Source: Melanocharis versteri
Lineage: Eukaryota; Chordata; Aves; Passeriformes; Melanocharitidae
Assembly: GCA_013397845.1 (NCBI GenBank)
Contig: VZTG01009287.1
Span: 62,001 to 126,000, forward strand
Length of the DNA: 64,000 bases
Reading direction: 5' to 3'
Positions 13,001 to 23,900 of this stretch are shown in pieces. Each line of letters starts with the position of its first letter. Within the stretch, counting starts at the first letter, position 1. Below the pieces are notes generated by a model, which saw nothing but the letters and a program-made list of their open reading frames with translations, did no database searches and was not told the origin of the DNA. Both the position numbers and the translations under genes were made by a program.

Positions 13001-16000
13001 CCAACAGAATAAAAAAAATAGCTGAGACATAAAACAAAGGGAAGAAATAAACAGCCAATTCTTATTATAGGATAAGATTAATAGCAGGGAGTGCCATAGG
13101 TCTTGGTACCAGGACCACTGTTCCATAAATTTCCTTAAGAACCAAAGCCATGAAGAAACAAGAGCCATGAATTCAAAAATAGGCAGTAACAGCAGAAAAT
13201 GAAAAAATGTGAAGGCTTGACTCTACTGCCATTGAACTGAAAAGCAAAATCTCATTTTATTCCAGTCCAGCAGGACTGGGTCTTTTTTTTTGACCACAGC
13301 TAAGTTTAAGAATGAAAATAAGTAACTCTAGGATTAACAATTAAGAAGTAGGTAACTGGATTAGTTACACATAATGGAATGTTAAAATATTTCCATTCAG
13401 CATTAAGATTTAAATTTATGTAGCATTTTGATGAAAAAAACCCCAACACAACCTGATGCAATGAAAGTGGAGCAATCTGATTCTGTGCTTTTTGCCAGGA
13501 GGCCTATTTGTTGTGAAAAGTGCTGGGAACAATACAAGTCCTGAGCGGTTGCAATGCAAATGATGCAATGTCTTAATGCAATCAGCAAAGAAAAAAATCA
13601 GTAAAAACTTACTTTTACGATTTATTTACTTAGACAAGGGTACAGCAGAGTATCAGGAACGTTATCTAGGAAACACCCTGAAATGAGGATGGAGATATTT
13701 TAATGGTTTCCCTTGAGTCTGGAAGGATTGTGTGTATTACTTTCCCCCAGGCTTTGGCTGTTTGACCAGAAGCTGCTCAGAGCAGCACCTGACTGCTTTC
13801 CCAGCTACAGCACCTACAATGATGATGCTGTGCATTCCTGAATAACCTTCTGCAAAGAACATTATTACTACTGATGAAATACTGTGTATGACCTGAGTAA
13901 GGCACAATTAGTATAAAGACCTGATTATTTTGTTCAGTAATTGCCTGTCCTGATGCCCCTTCCCAAACTAGCATGCAATTAATTTTATTCTTTAATAGGA
14001 GGGTATCATTAAGAGAATTTTTTATCTCATCAAGTTGTTATTAATTCTAGCTGCCCTACAGATTACACAGAAAGCAACACTACACAAAAACATTCTATGT
14101 ATTTTTGGTATCACCAGCACATCTTTTCAAGAAATCACTGGCTACTTGACCAACCCATGTGAATTTAATCATTACCATCTATAAAAAACCCCCAACAAAA
14201 CAACAAACAGAAATAAACAAAGAAAAACACACACACGCAAAACCCTGTTCTAATGGGAATATAACTACCATATAAAGGGGATGGAGAGAGTTTCAACAGA
14301 AAGTGCTAAAACAATCCTGAAGAGATGTCAACCATTCAGCACATGACCTTGACAAAGGCCATAATATTTCAGGAAGAAAAGCCCTTGTGCTACTGAATTA
14401 TAATCAAATGCATCAGAGAGGGGCATTTTCACTCCTCTTACTTATAAAAAAAAGGAAGTGACAACTTTCTAAGTGAGGGCTTCCTAAGCATGAACAGTTC
14501 AAACTATGTGTTTCTCTTCCAAAACCTGACAAGGATGATACTGTGTGTGCCATTTTGACAAGTGATAAATTTTTGAGGATGCTGCTTCAGGTAAGTACCA
14601 AGTATTCTGCAGTTAAGAAACTGTAAGAATATAACTTTCTACTATAGTACAAAGTCTCACCAACAGATTCTCAGACACCATGTAGCTCCTATGGAAAAGA
14701 GTAACTACATCTGTAACTTCTAAACAGTGTCACACTTTATATCAGTTATCTGCCATGCTCTTCTAAAACACTAATCTTACGAGCAAGATAGTGAATGTAT
14801 CCTTTTTCTAACGCAATCTAAAGCCACTATGAGGTAATGTACTCTCTGGGGAATAGATTTACACTTGAGACAAGTATTAGGGCCAAAATGCCAATTCATT
14901 TTAGACTTAAGCCTACTCCAGTAGAAAGAAGCCTTTGTAATGAAAATTGACCATAAACACCCCTGACCCTCTGCACATGAATAATGTTGGCTAACACAAC
15001 TGTTAGCATTAAACCATATGAAACATAAAGTTACCAGCAGTTTTTATAATCATACAGTAAACAAGGTGCAGATTCTTTTTATTTGTCAATTAAAACTTTA
15101 GCTATCCAACATATTTCTAACATAAAGGTGAGCTGCCTTATAGTAATTGGTTGGTGTCTCAGGAAAGCCAGCTTGTTTTACCCTTGCTAGTAGACTTGTC
15201 TTTTTGCCAGACACAAGACACTGAGAACACGCATCTAAGTAGATATGAAATTTTGGATGTACAGAATTTGGCATGTTATTCCAAGTAACAGAATTTGGCA
15301 TGTTATTCCAAGTAACCCTTCAGATTGAACACAAATCTGGCACACTCCATGGCCTTCTGTGATGTAAAAAAAACATCTTTCTTACTAGAGATTTTAATGG
15401 AAATGGATCCTCTTCACTAAGAACAGTTTATACAAGAACACAGAGCCCTAGGAAGAGAATGGTAACCTAAAGAAAGATTTAACCTCCTTCCTCTCATCTC
15501 CCCTTTTGCATCAAATCTTGACCAACTTACTGAACTTCTATACAAAGGACAAATAAGCTGTGGCATGGAAACCATTAAAAAAAAGAAACCAAATCAAAAA
15601 AACCACCATCACAAATCTCTTTTGATAACTGAAGCTTGAACAGGAAGAAGAGATATTTTTGGCAGAATGCTATTCTAGGGTGTTGTTGCACTCTCTTGAG
15701 TGCAACATGTTCTGGCCAAGAAACACATAACCTGTCTCCTAATTCAGCTCTCAGATACTACAAAAGGGGTTTCACCACTTTGAAATAACTTGCAAAGCTA
15801 TCTGAGCTGCCTTCCAGGTGACAAAACTGGATAGTTGAAACCATCTTTATGCATGTTTAGCATATTTATCTCTCTGAAGCTTTTAGAAAGATTATCTAGC
15901 AACAGAGGCAACATCCATATCTATTAAAGTTGTCTTTGAGGGACCAGATAACAATTATTTCTGCATGTTTAGAGAGATAAAAAATTACAAACAAATCTTA

Positions 16001-17569
16001 AATGTTGCAGGAAATGGCGTTGCAGAAAACGCATTCTCATTTAAGAAAGTTCACCTCTACTTCATATCCTAGTAAATTTTTTGCACTGCAAATATTAGTT
16101 AATGGAATGAGACTCTAACAAAAATAAGCCATTAATGTGGAAAAGAGAAGTTAAGTGAGAACAACATAAAGATCCCATTGTGTTGGGCTGCATATTGTGG
16201 TATTTATAGCTTGACCACAAATGCAAGTGTGGCGAGTCTTCACCTTTTTTTTCTCCCTTCTTTTCTTAAATTCTCAGCATTTTGCAGCGTGTTTCAAGGA
16301 TTTCTTAAAATGACCTGACTGGTTCCTATCTATTACACAATCCTCAAATATCTGCAGACTGTATAAAGCAATATGTAAAGTGTTACTCTAGCAAGACAAG
16401 TAAGTGAAATCAAAGAACCAAATCCTGCTCATGACAACACCACCACTCTAAGTCAAGGGAAGTTCCTTGAAAGCCAAGAGGAGCTCCTTGAAAGCCATAC
16501 CTGGCAGAAGTTACTGGGCCAGAAAAATTCAAACTTGATTTTCTTGTATGCCACTATCCATTTACTGTGGTATGAATTCAGGCTTGACAACAGACTACTC
16601 AGGACTTTCCAATACTGCAAAAGGACAGGGAGCAGCTATTGGGTGGAGAGTACAAAGGAGTCTTTCCGCATGTCTACGTTCCAGGCAATTTATTCTTCCC
16701 ATAACCTAAGAAATGTATTACAACCTCCAATAAAAAAGGTGGTTCTGTAGACAGTCTGAGGCACAGTCCAGCATATACTGAAACAATGGACATAAGACAA
16801 CCAAGTCCATTCTCTAAAAAAGACTATTTACATTATTTTCTTCAATGTTTTAAAAAAAACTCCAAGAAAAGTAAATTGGCAGTAAGTGTTAGACGTTAAC
16901 ATAACCAACCAACCAAAAAACAGAAAACGAAAAAAAATTAGTAATTGAAGAACATAAGCCGTTTTGCTCATTCCATAGTGACTGTGTAAGAGATCACTGC
17001 ATCAAGTATTCACCATCAACCCCCATTCCCTTGTGCCTCACAGATGCTGAGATTCCTACACGGGCTCTCAGTTCAACAGGCGCAGTAAGGTTAATTCTAT
17101 CATGAGAGTCTGCTCTGAAGACAAGTCTGCTCCCAAGCCTCGTAAGAAAACACACCCAAGCCACCACACCACCGCGCATCGCCCCGGGCCCGGCGGCAGT
17201 GGAGCGGTGCTGTCGTGCTGGGAGCCCACCGCTCCCCAGCAGGCCCAGCTGGTCGCATTTGGCAGGAGCACGAAGCTTCACCCGGCAACACAGGGGCTCT
17301 GGAGGAGCACCAGGCCTGCCCTCCGCAGCAGGCTCCGCTCCGGGCTGCCCTGAGGCGAGTCCGGCTGCGGGCCAAGTGCAGCGCCGAACCTGCCGAGCCG
17401 GCCAGGCCGGGCCAGGCCGCGGGGTGACCCCCGCCCTCTCCTCTGGCAGGGAGGCGGCCTCTGGGCGGGCCCGCCGCCACTTACCGAGCCCCAGCACCGA
17501 GATGCTGTGGCCGCTGGCCACCGGCACTGCGGGGACACTGCCCGGCCCGGGCCTGAACGCCGCTGCCAT
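3832..17569 (-). CDS. Aldo-keto reductase family gene, 5' portion (coding exons 1-2; remainder off the left edge)
   Basis: Two exons join in frame: 17485-17569 (85 nt) and 3832-4080 (249 nt), with a glycine codon split G|GT across the junction. The product should be a soluble NAD(P)H-dependent oxidoreductase of carbonyl compounds; the substrate cannot be told. Exon 1 gives a 28-residue N-terminus ending SISVLGL. Exon 2 carries the AKR signature RHIDTAKRYG, with D54 and Y59 of the catalytic tetrad, and ITTKLW with K84 as the catalytic lysine. The tetrad histidine should be in the next exon, which is outside the window. Exon 2 ends in phase 1, so the gene continues left of base 1. The start ATG has a strong context (G at -3, G at +4). 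Family assignment is secure. I do not assign a symbol: the sequence resembles the bacterial YtbE/glyoxal-reductase-like branch more than classical AKR1C, but that is an impression. Confidence 0.88.
10593..10628. repeat. 18-bp tandem near-duplication
   Basis: TACAAATGAGACAAATAC is followed directly by TACAAATGAGACAAACAC, one mismatch in 18 bases. It lies in AKR intron 1 with no evident function. Confidence 0.85.
12126..12314 (-). mobile_element. Solo LTR of an endogenous retrovirus, 189 bp, 5-bp target-site duplication
   Basis: Read on the minus strand, the element begins TGTTTAGCAAATG and ends CATTGCGACA, so the ends are TGT...ACA. It is flanked by exact GACCT copies at 12121-12125 and 12315-12319. 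Inside, in transcriptional order, are two CCAAT boxes (minus strand, at 12279-12283 and 12248-12252), a TATAAAA box at 12221-12227 and an AATAAA signal at 12201-12206, which is LTR promoter/terminator architecture. A 5-bp duplication fits ERVL-type elements, but I would not fix the class from that alone. No internal retroviral sequence accompanies it, as expected after LTR-LTR recombination. It is in the same orientation as the AKR gene. Confidence 0.85.
15261..15314. repeat. Exact 27-bp tandem duplication
   Basis: The 27-base unit starting ACAGAATTTGGCATG occupies 15261-15287 and is repeated without mismatch at 15288-15314. The absence of divergence in otherwise unconstrained intron suggests a recent event or an assembly artefact. 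Confidence 0.95.
17485..17569 (-). CDS. AKR gene coding exon 1
   Basis: The minus-strand ATG is at 17567-17569, read leftward to a GTAAG donor at 17480-17484. It encodes an alanine/proline-rich leader followed by SISVLGL, the start of the first AKR strand (the family usually has VLGLGTW or similar). The exon lies in the CpG island that also holds DPH5 exon 1. It ends in phase 1. Confidence 0.85.
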
Positions 17570-17588
17570 GGCCCGGCTGCTGCCCAGG

Positions 17589-17603
17589 ACTACAACTCCC
17601 GGC
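17589..17603 (+). promoter_or_regulatory. ZNF143/THAP11 (SBS)-type motif
   Basis: ACTACAACTCCCGGC closely matches the core of the known ACTACAAYTCCCAGMATGC element found in many CpG-island and bidirectional promoters. It lies 20 bp upstream of the AKR start codon. The match covers the ACTACAACTCCC core; the 3' CAGMATGC half is not preserved. Confidence 0.7.
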
Positions 17604-17652
17604 GGCCTCTGCGCCCCAACGGCGCCGCGGGCAGCCGGGAGCCGGGCGAGAG

Positions 17653-17700
17653 GAGCCGGGAAACGAGGAGCCGGGAGCCGGGAAACGAGGAGCCGGGAGC
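17653..17700. repeat. 22-bp GC-rich tandem repeat in the promoter
   Basis: GAGCCGGGAAACGAG occurs at 17653-17667 and again at 17675-17689, an offset of 22 bp, with further GAGCCGGG units on both sides. It sits in the shared 5' region of AKR and DPH5, so copy-number change would alter spacing between promoter elements or lengthen a 5' UTR. Confidence 0.8.
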
Positions 17701-17770
17701 CAGGCCGTGCCCCGGAGCTGGGGCCGGGCCCCGGCGAGCGCTGGGGCGTGCGGCGCCCCGGCCGACCCCG

Positions 17771-17776
17771 CTTCCG
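17771..17776 (-). promoter_or_regulatory. ETS-family core (CGGAAG)
   Basis: CTTCCG on the plus strand reads CGGAAG on the minus strand, in the context ACGGAAGCG, 45 bp upstream of the DPH5 ATG. ETS/GABPA sites are common in TATA-less housekeeping promoters. A six-base core alone is weak evidence. Confidence 0.4.
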
Positions 17777-17820
17777 TTTCCCTCCCGAGGCGGGTGGCGG
17801 CTGGGCCGCGCTCCGCGGGC

Positions 17821-17955
17821 ATGCTGTACCTGGTGGGGCTGGGCCTGGGGGATGCCAAGGACATCACGGTGAAGGGGCTGGAGGCGGTGCGGCGCTGCCG
17901 CAGGGTGTACCTGGAGGCCTATACGTCCGTGCTCACCGTGGGCAAGGAAGCGCTG
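17821..17955 (+). CDS. DPH5: DPH5 coding exon 1
   Basis: Residues 1-45, from MLYLVGLGLGD to VGKEAL, followed by a GTAGG donor; phase 0 end. It contains the glycine-rich N-terminal SAM-binding segment of the tetrapyrrole-methylase fold. The frame stays open for another 60 codons into the intron (see the intronic poly(A) entry). Confidence 0.96.
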
Positions 17956-20900
17956 GTAGGTCTGGCCGCAGGGCCCGAGGCCTCCGAGCACGGAGCCAGG
18001 GGCGTGCTGGGGCTGGTGGGTCCGTGGGAGAAACTGGCGGTGCCCGTTCTCGGGAGAAATATGTACGTGACCTTCACATACTACGTTTTATGGGAGAAAT
18101 TGTTTTGCTACCTTGCAAGAAGACTGCAGCAAAAATAAAATTTTCCTTCCTATAGCTGTTGGCACTAGTTTTCATCTCAAAACCTACCAGTGTGTGCAGA
18201 CCCTGAGATACTGGAGGACTTAGAAAAGTGTCTAATCTGTTTAAAAACAGAAAAAAAACCCCCAAAAGTCATACCAGAAGAATACGTGATTTGAAGCCCA
18301 GTACCTCTCTATCAGCCTTGAGGTGTTATGGTGTGCCTGCTGGAAATAACAATTTGATTATCTCACATTTCCACGTTTCCACATGGGCCAAGCTGCCTCA
18401 CCATATTGGGATTCCCACCACAGGCAGAGTTCAGTCCCAGATGGGCTGTTGAACAACATGAGGATAAAGTTTTCATTAAACAGACCTCATGGAAGACAAC
18501 GGCAGTAAAAATAGGCAAATCGTAACCCGGAGGAGTTCATAGATGGCCATAGAAAGATAAAGTTTAATGCTGAAATAATACCAAAAAAATAGCACACCTG
18601 CCCACAGACCAGATATCTTGCCTCTGAATAAGCTGATGCTGTCTGGGCCTTGGGTGCTGTATGGCCATAATGTACCTGTATGCAGAGCTGCATATGTATA
18701 GAGCATGTGAGACTTTTAGCTTGTAATCAGCATTACATGGTTTCCAGATACAAGGTAGGCTCGAATATTTGGGGTCACCTCTGGTTTATCTGCTGTATGA
18801 AGATACGCTCTGTGGTTTTATGTTTCTTTTCGGTATGCTGAAGCAGTCTAAATTTTAGTCAGTCCATTCAAAACAAAATGCTCTTTTTTTGTGGTCGTTT
18901 GATAGTTGGAAAACTACTAAATGGAAAGGATTTACTTGGAGATTTTTACTTTTCAAAATGTGCATTTGCTATCAAAAAAAATTAATGGATTCCTATCCGT
19001 CTGAAAATAAAACATTGAATAATAGAAAATTCTGAATATTTTTGATGTGGTTATTTGGGGTTTTCTTGATATATATTTCTTACTGTTTTAAGTCTTTGCA
19101 AACCTTGAAATGCCAAAGATAACTAGGAAAAAAAATCAATAAAAACAAAGTAAAAATGTTGTCTTACCTGAAACACCTGAGAGAGCATATAGGAATTAAT
19201 AACCAAGTGTTTATCATACAGCCTGGTTTACATACAGGTAACAATGCTGAATAGTTTATTTACTAATCTGAAGGTCAGTCTCTCCTAAGCACCATGAAAA
19301 GTTAGAGGAAAACTCTCAAGAAGTAGCGAGCAGATCTTTTCCTGCAGAGACTTCCTAGAAATCCTCCTGTGCTGATGCTGTTAAAATCAGGTCTTAAATT
19401 TCAAATGACATGACTTGCTTAGTTTATCTGGTTGGCCTAAAATGTATATTAAAAGTTATTTGATATTGACCATCCAAATTGGCCCTGAATTTGGTGAAAG
19501 AACTGTTTGGACCCAGTGACCTCCCAGTGAGTCTACATTTTACTTTTTGCCGGGAGATTGCTTTTTGTATATTCTCTACTTAGCATGCTTTGATGGGCAT
19601 TGTGGAGCAGTCTCAAAGCACGCAAATAGATTCCCTTGGATAAAGCCAGACTGCAAGGTGTGTTCCTGGGACTGCAACCAATCTGTTCTGGAGCGTGCCT
19701 TTGCTCCCAGTGTTGCTGCAAAGCCAGCCTGGTGCAATGGCAGCCCATGGAAAGGGATGTGTGGTGGTGTTGTGGAGTGCTCTGCTTTAGAGACCAGCTC
19801 CCCTTGTGCTGATGTGCATCTGGGCTGAGGGACCTAATGGAAACCAGCGGGGTGTCAGAATTTGCTGTAGTTGGTTTAGTACAGATCTCAGCATTACTCC
19901 AGGGTGACTGTCAGTTGTTCTGAATCACAGATACAAGATTTGCTTGCACATTTATTTGGTGCCCTCTCTGTTGAGTCTGTACAGGTTGCGGTCTGTTTCA
20001 TGAGGAAAATAATATCCTGATTTTATAGAGTTAGGAAAACTTACCCAAAAATGGGCAGGAACTCATATTCAGGAAAGGGAATGCAACCTGGTAACAGAGG
20101 TCCCATACCTATTACTCTTGCTATGGGATGGATTTTTTTATGGAAGCACCACTCTGCTTCTGTACAGGTATGATAGTTCTCTCATCAACTCACTGTTCTG
20201 TGTGGGCAAAGAAGTCACAGAAGTCAGAGGAAAACCTTTCTGGGCCATAACTGACATTAATAGTTTTATCAATTTATTACTATTTGTAATACCACACAAA
20301 TTTGCTGACTACTACTAAGAACAAAAACACCTTTCTTGGTCTTTGCCCTGGAAAATGTAAAGAGCATGTAAAATGCATGGTGACCCGTGACATGGCAGAT
20401 GTTTTCAGTATGATCAGAAAACATGTTCTAGAACTAAGTGAAGTTTCATTCCATATGTGAAGTTGATTCTGGAAATAAAGGCATTTAAAATGTACAAAGA
20501 GACACAATGATTACTGAGCTGCTGAAAAAAATTAAGGACACGATCAAATACGTGTTTACCTGTATTCATGGTAAAGTATTTCTTAAAGAGAACTCAAGAT
20601 GAAGGATTAATATGAAGTCATTCCTTAGATGTGGTTAGCTAAAATGTACTAAGGAAAAATCTGAGAGAACAGGTTGTGGTGTAGCTAGTGTGGTGTTTGT
20701 GTCTAGTTTGGTGCCAGTATTGTAAGTAGCTGAAGAGCTAGGCTCAGGCTGTGAGAGGGGATGCCTTATAGACAGCCAGTTAAATTAACCCTACCTGGAG
20801 TCCACCCAGGTACCTCCAGCATCCAGGTGTGACTGAGCTGCTTTAGGTGCAGCTCCTCAACTGACACAGAAGGCATCAAAAACCAAGTCAATGCCAGGAT

Positions 20901-23900
20901 AAAGTTCACATGCACTAATTTTTGTCAGCTCAGGAGCTGCTTTATGGGAAGCTCAGGTGTTCTTGCAGGCAGAGGGGAGGTTCTCCAAGACATGGGGCAG
21001 ACTGCTGGGGAGAATCTTAAAGTTACCTGTGTTCCTGAGTGAGCACCCAGAGAGGTACAAAAACATTCCTAAGTGTCTTATTTTGATGTTTATTATTAAT
21101 TTCAATTTCTAGGAAGAGTTTTATGGAAAAGAATTGATTTTGGCTGACCGAGAAATGGTGGAACAAGAAGCAGATAGCCTTTTAAAAGAAGCTGATGTTT
21201 GTGATGTCGCATTTCTTGTGGTTGGTGATCCTTTTGGGTAAGACAGAGCAATGTTTTAATTATTGCTGTACCTTCATCACTCTTCTTTTCAATAGGAAGA
21301 AGCCAACTCTGTAACTGTAATTCTTTATGAGGAAACTGATTTTCAGACCAGAAACGCTTTTTACGTCTGTATATTCCTTATTGTATTAAAAATATACGTA
21401 CAGTTGTCTACACGTTATCTTGCTTTGGAGTTTCCTTGCCCAGATGTCCATTATAGATAGGAATGTGTACCCTCCCGGATGTATGAATCTTTCCTTCAGC
21501 AGACACTTATAATTTCATTCGTTATCATTTTATTCTCTGTGCTAGCTTTTGTAACAAATGCTTTGCCTCATGATTTGTCTGCTAACAAGAAATTCTAGGC
21601 TGTCATATAAATAAGAAATGTGCTGTTTTGGGGGAGTATTCTTTTAGTTGTATTCTTTTGTACTTAGAAACTGCAGCTTTTATACTCCGTTGTTTTAGAA
21701 TGAATACAGATTGTTGGTTGTATGGTGCATCTGCTTTGATATATGCTAGTTTTTAAAATCACTTATATCATTATAAATGTCTTCTCATGTTGGTTTATTA
21801 GGCCTTTTGTTTCCACTTTTTATTCCTGCTGGAAAGTATAGACTTTTTCTATGACCAGAAGGATCTCCTTCTGTCTCTTTGGTCAGGCATCATCAATCTG
21901 TAATGTCAAGCCATGCAGAAGAGCTTTTCGTCTCCAGCTGGTGATGCAAGATTTATACCACAGTGTTAAGGGGCACAAGAAAAATGAAATCTGAGCATCT
22001 TATCTGGAGGGAAAAAATGGAGTTTATGAAAAAAAGGATCAATGTCTGTCATCAAACATCTGTCAAAAGCGGATAATTTATGTAAATACAGGTTGAAGGC
22101 AATTGGCAAGAGAATATTATATTAAACTAATTATGGGCAGATGACCCTGTATTTCAGAAATATTAATTATACTTGCAGTCCATGTTTACGTTAAAACTAG
22201 GATTTGAGCAGAGTGTAGAGTCACATTACCTACACCCTTGTGCTCTTATCCAGTGACTGATGTGAGTACACAAGATGAAAAAAACAAACTACATGGATTG
22301 AAATGTAGCTGCTACTTATAAGCAGTATTCTGATCTACCTCAGTTATCACTAGTTACAGTGTCAAAATACTTCAATTCTGGTTAACATACTACATAATTG
22401 TTAAAAACTATCCTTTTTTTTTGAATGAGCTGCTTCTCTCTAAATGTTTGTGTTCTTAGCTCTTGCTATTGCAGCTAGAACTGCTCCTATGCTCACATAG
22501 AGCCCTAAGGATTATGGGGCTCATGAGGTTATTAGGACAGACTACAGAATGTTTCTGTCCTAAGAGAGGCCATAGGGGAGGAGGATAGAAGCCACTTACA
22601 GCTGATCACAGACTTTCAAGTATATTTGCAGGTGAGCAGAGTGCTTGGCAGCCTTAGGAGATGCCAGGTGTTGGTGGTTGATGGTTAAAGCAATAAAGCA
22701 GGCTGTGCCCTGTCACCCTCACTGTTGTTCTCTGCAAGTTTTTATCTGTGTGTGTGGTAACACCCATGGAGGTGCTACAAGAACCTGACAACTTTGGTAG
22801 TACGGTGGAAAGCCCACCACTCTAGGCTGGTGTTAAGATTCATATTATTACTACCCATAAAATTTAAAGTCTGTATCAGTGACCGAAAATACCACTGTAG
22901 TTTTGGGTGTAGAGGGATGACTCCATGAAACTTTTCCTGGTATTAGCTGAGTGCTCTTTAGGGCACTTCTGCTTTTAGGTACAGTCATTATAGACAGACC
23001 TACTGGGAGAAGAAAAATACTAGCTGGAGCAAATTTCAGTGAATAAAGCCAGCTGATCCCTTGGTCAGTATTAGCATAACCACAAAATCCTCCAGTGCTC
23101 CTTCTCCTTTGTATGTGAAGGGAATAACACAAGGCTGTAAAACTAGTCTCCTCTTCTCTTAGAGCAGATATTCTTAAATCACCTTTGCTTCTGGAAGTCA
23201 GGAGCAATGTTTGTGTAGTAACTAAAGTACTGGTTTAGATCACTTTACAGCCTTCTCCTAGGTCTGGGAGCCTGTTTGCATAAGGGTTTCAGATTTCCCA
23301 AATTCAGATTCCTCATTTTTTTTCTTCCAGTGAAATTGATTTCTTTTTAAAATTATTGATCTCTACAGCCTTGCCAGCTGCTGCCACATTTGTGTTCCAG
23401 TCTGAAGCACCTGATCTGCTGACTGGGTGCTGGTCAGACACACAGCACCAAAATTATCAGGCTAAAACCAGGGGAATTCTGTTAGGGTAACTGAACAAGG
23501 CCAGGGTGAAAGCAATTTCCTAGTTCATTGTTCCGATGGCCATATGTTATTTCTTTCCTTAGTTCTTTGGAATGGCCACACAGAAGTGTGTGGTACATCT
23601 TGGGAATGAGATGTCTAAGGTCATTGATCAGGTTTGATAAATTTAGGCAAGGGGTAGGTGCATTTTCATATTTCACATACATATAAGCATACATACAAGC
23701 AAAATACATATATAAAAATTGTTGCAGTTCAAAGATTTGCTCAATCTATATGTACTTACCATTTTAGAAAGGCTCTAATCTCAACTGCTTGACTGCAAAC
23801 CCAGTAATTCTTGCAGCAGTCAATCACTGCAAGGTATTTATTGAGCCTTAAACCTAGAGCCGAATTTAGCTCTGTTTGAAACTACAATATTCTTAACTCT

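Larger units (their letters stand above)
4081..17484 (-). other. AKR gene, intron 1 (13.4 kb)
   Basis: This large first intron has GTAAG and AG boundaries. It holds a 189-bp solo LTR at 12126-12314, an exact 27-bp tandem duplication at 15261-15314, an 18-bp near-duplication at 10593-10628, and GC-rich CpG-island sequence at its 5' end. No further exon is evident. The many 60-110-codon open frames show no family similarity and no consistent splice context. Confidence 0.75.
17570..17820. promoter_or_regulatory. Bidirectional promoter interval between AKR (-) and DPH5 (+)
   Basis: The 251 bp between the two divergent ATGs must hold both 5' UTRs and the shared core promoter. No TATA box is visible. 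Elements seen are a ZNF143/THAP11-type site at 17589-17603, an ETS-core sequence at 17771-17776, and a GC-rich 22-bp tandem repeat at about 17653-17700. Transcription start sites cannot be placed from sequence alone. Confidence 0.75.
17160..18010. promoter_or_regulatory. CpG island covering the AKR and DPH5 first exons
   Basis: Base composition shifts sharply from AT-rich intron to very GC-rich sequence dense in CG dinucleotides, then returns to AT-rich by about 18060. Both first coding exons and their divergent start codons fall inside. This is typical of a constitutively active vertebrate promoter. Boundaries are by eye. Confidence 0.85.

Noticed and set aside
16994..17569. A 191-residue minus-strand protein starting at the AKR ATG.
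   Set aside because: Only the first 85 nt are exon. A strong GTAAG donor follows, and AKR homology resumes in the exon at 3832-4080; the rest is intronic readthrough.
17707..17820. In-frame upstream extension of DPH5 giving a 38-residue basic, alanine/arginine-rich leader that could look like a mitochondrial targeting peptide.
   Set aside because: The codon at 17707 is GTG, not ATG, and there is no in-frame ATG before 17821. MLYLVGLGLGD at 17821 matches the family N-terminus, and the enzyme acts on cytosolic eEF2.
17199..18155. A 318-codon plus-strand open frame across the CpG island.
   Set aside because: It starts at GTG, overlaps AKR exon 1 on the opposite strand and DPH5 exon 1 in another frame, and is long only because GC-rich sequence has few stop codons.
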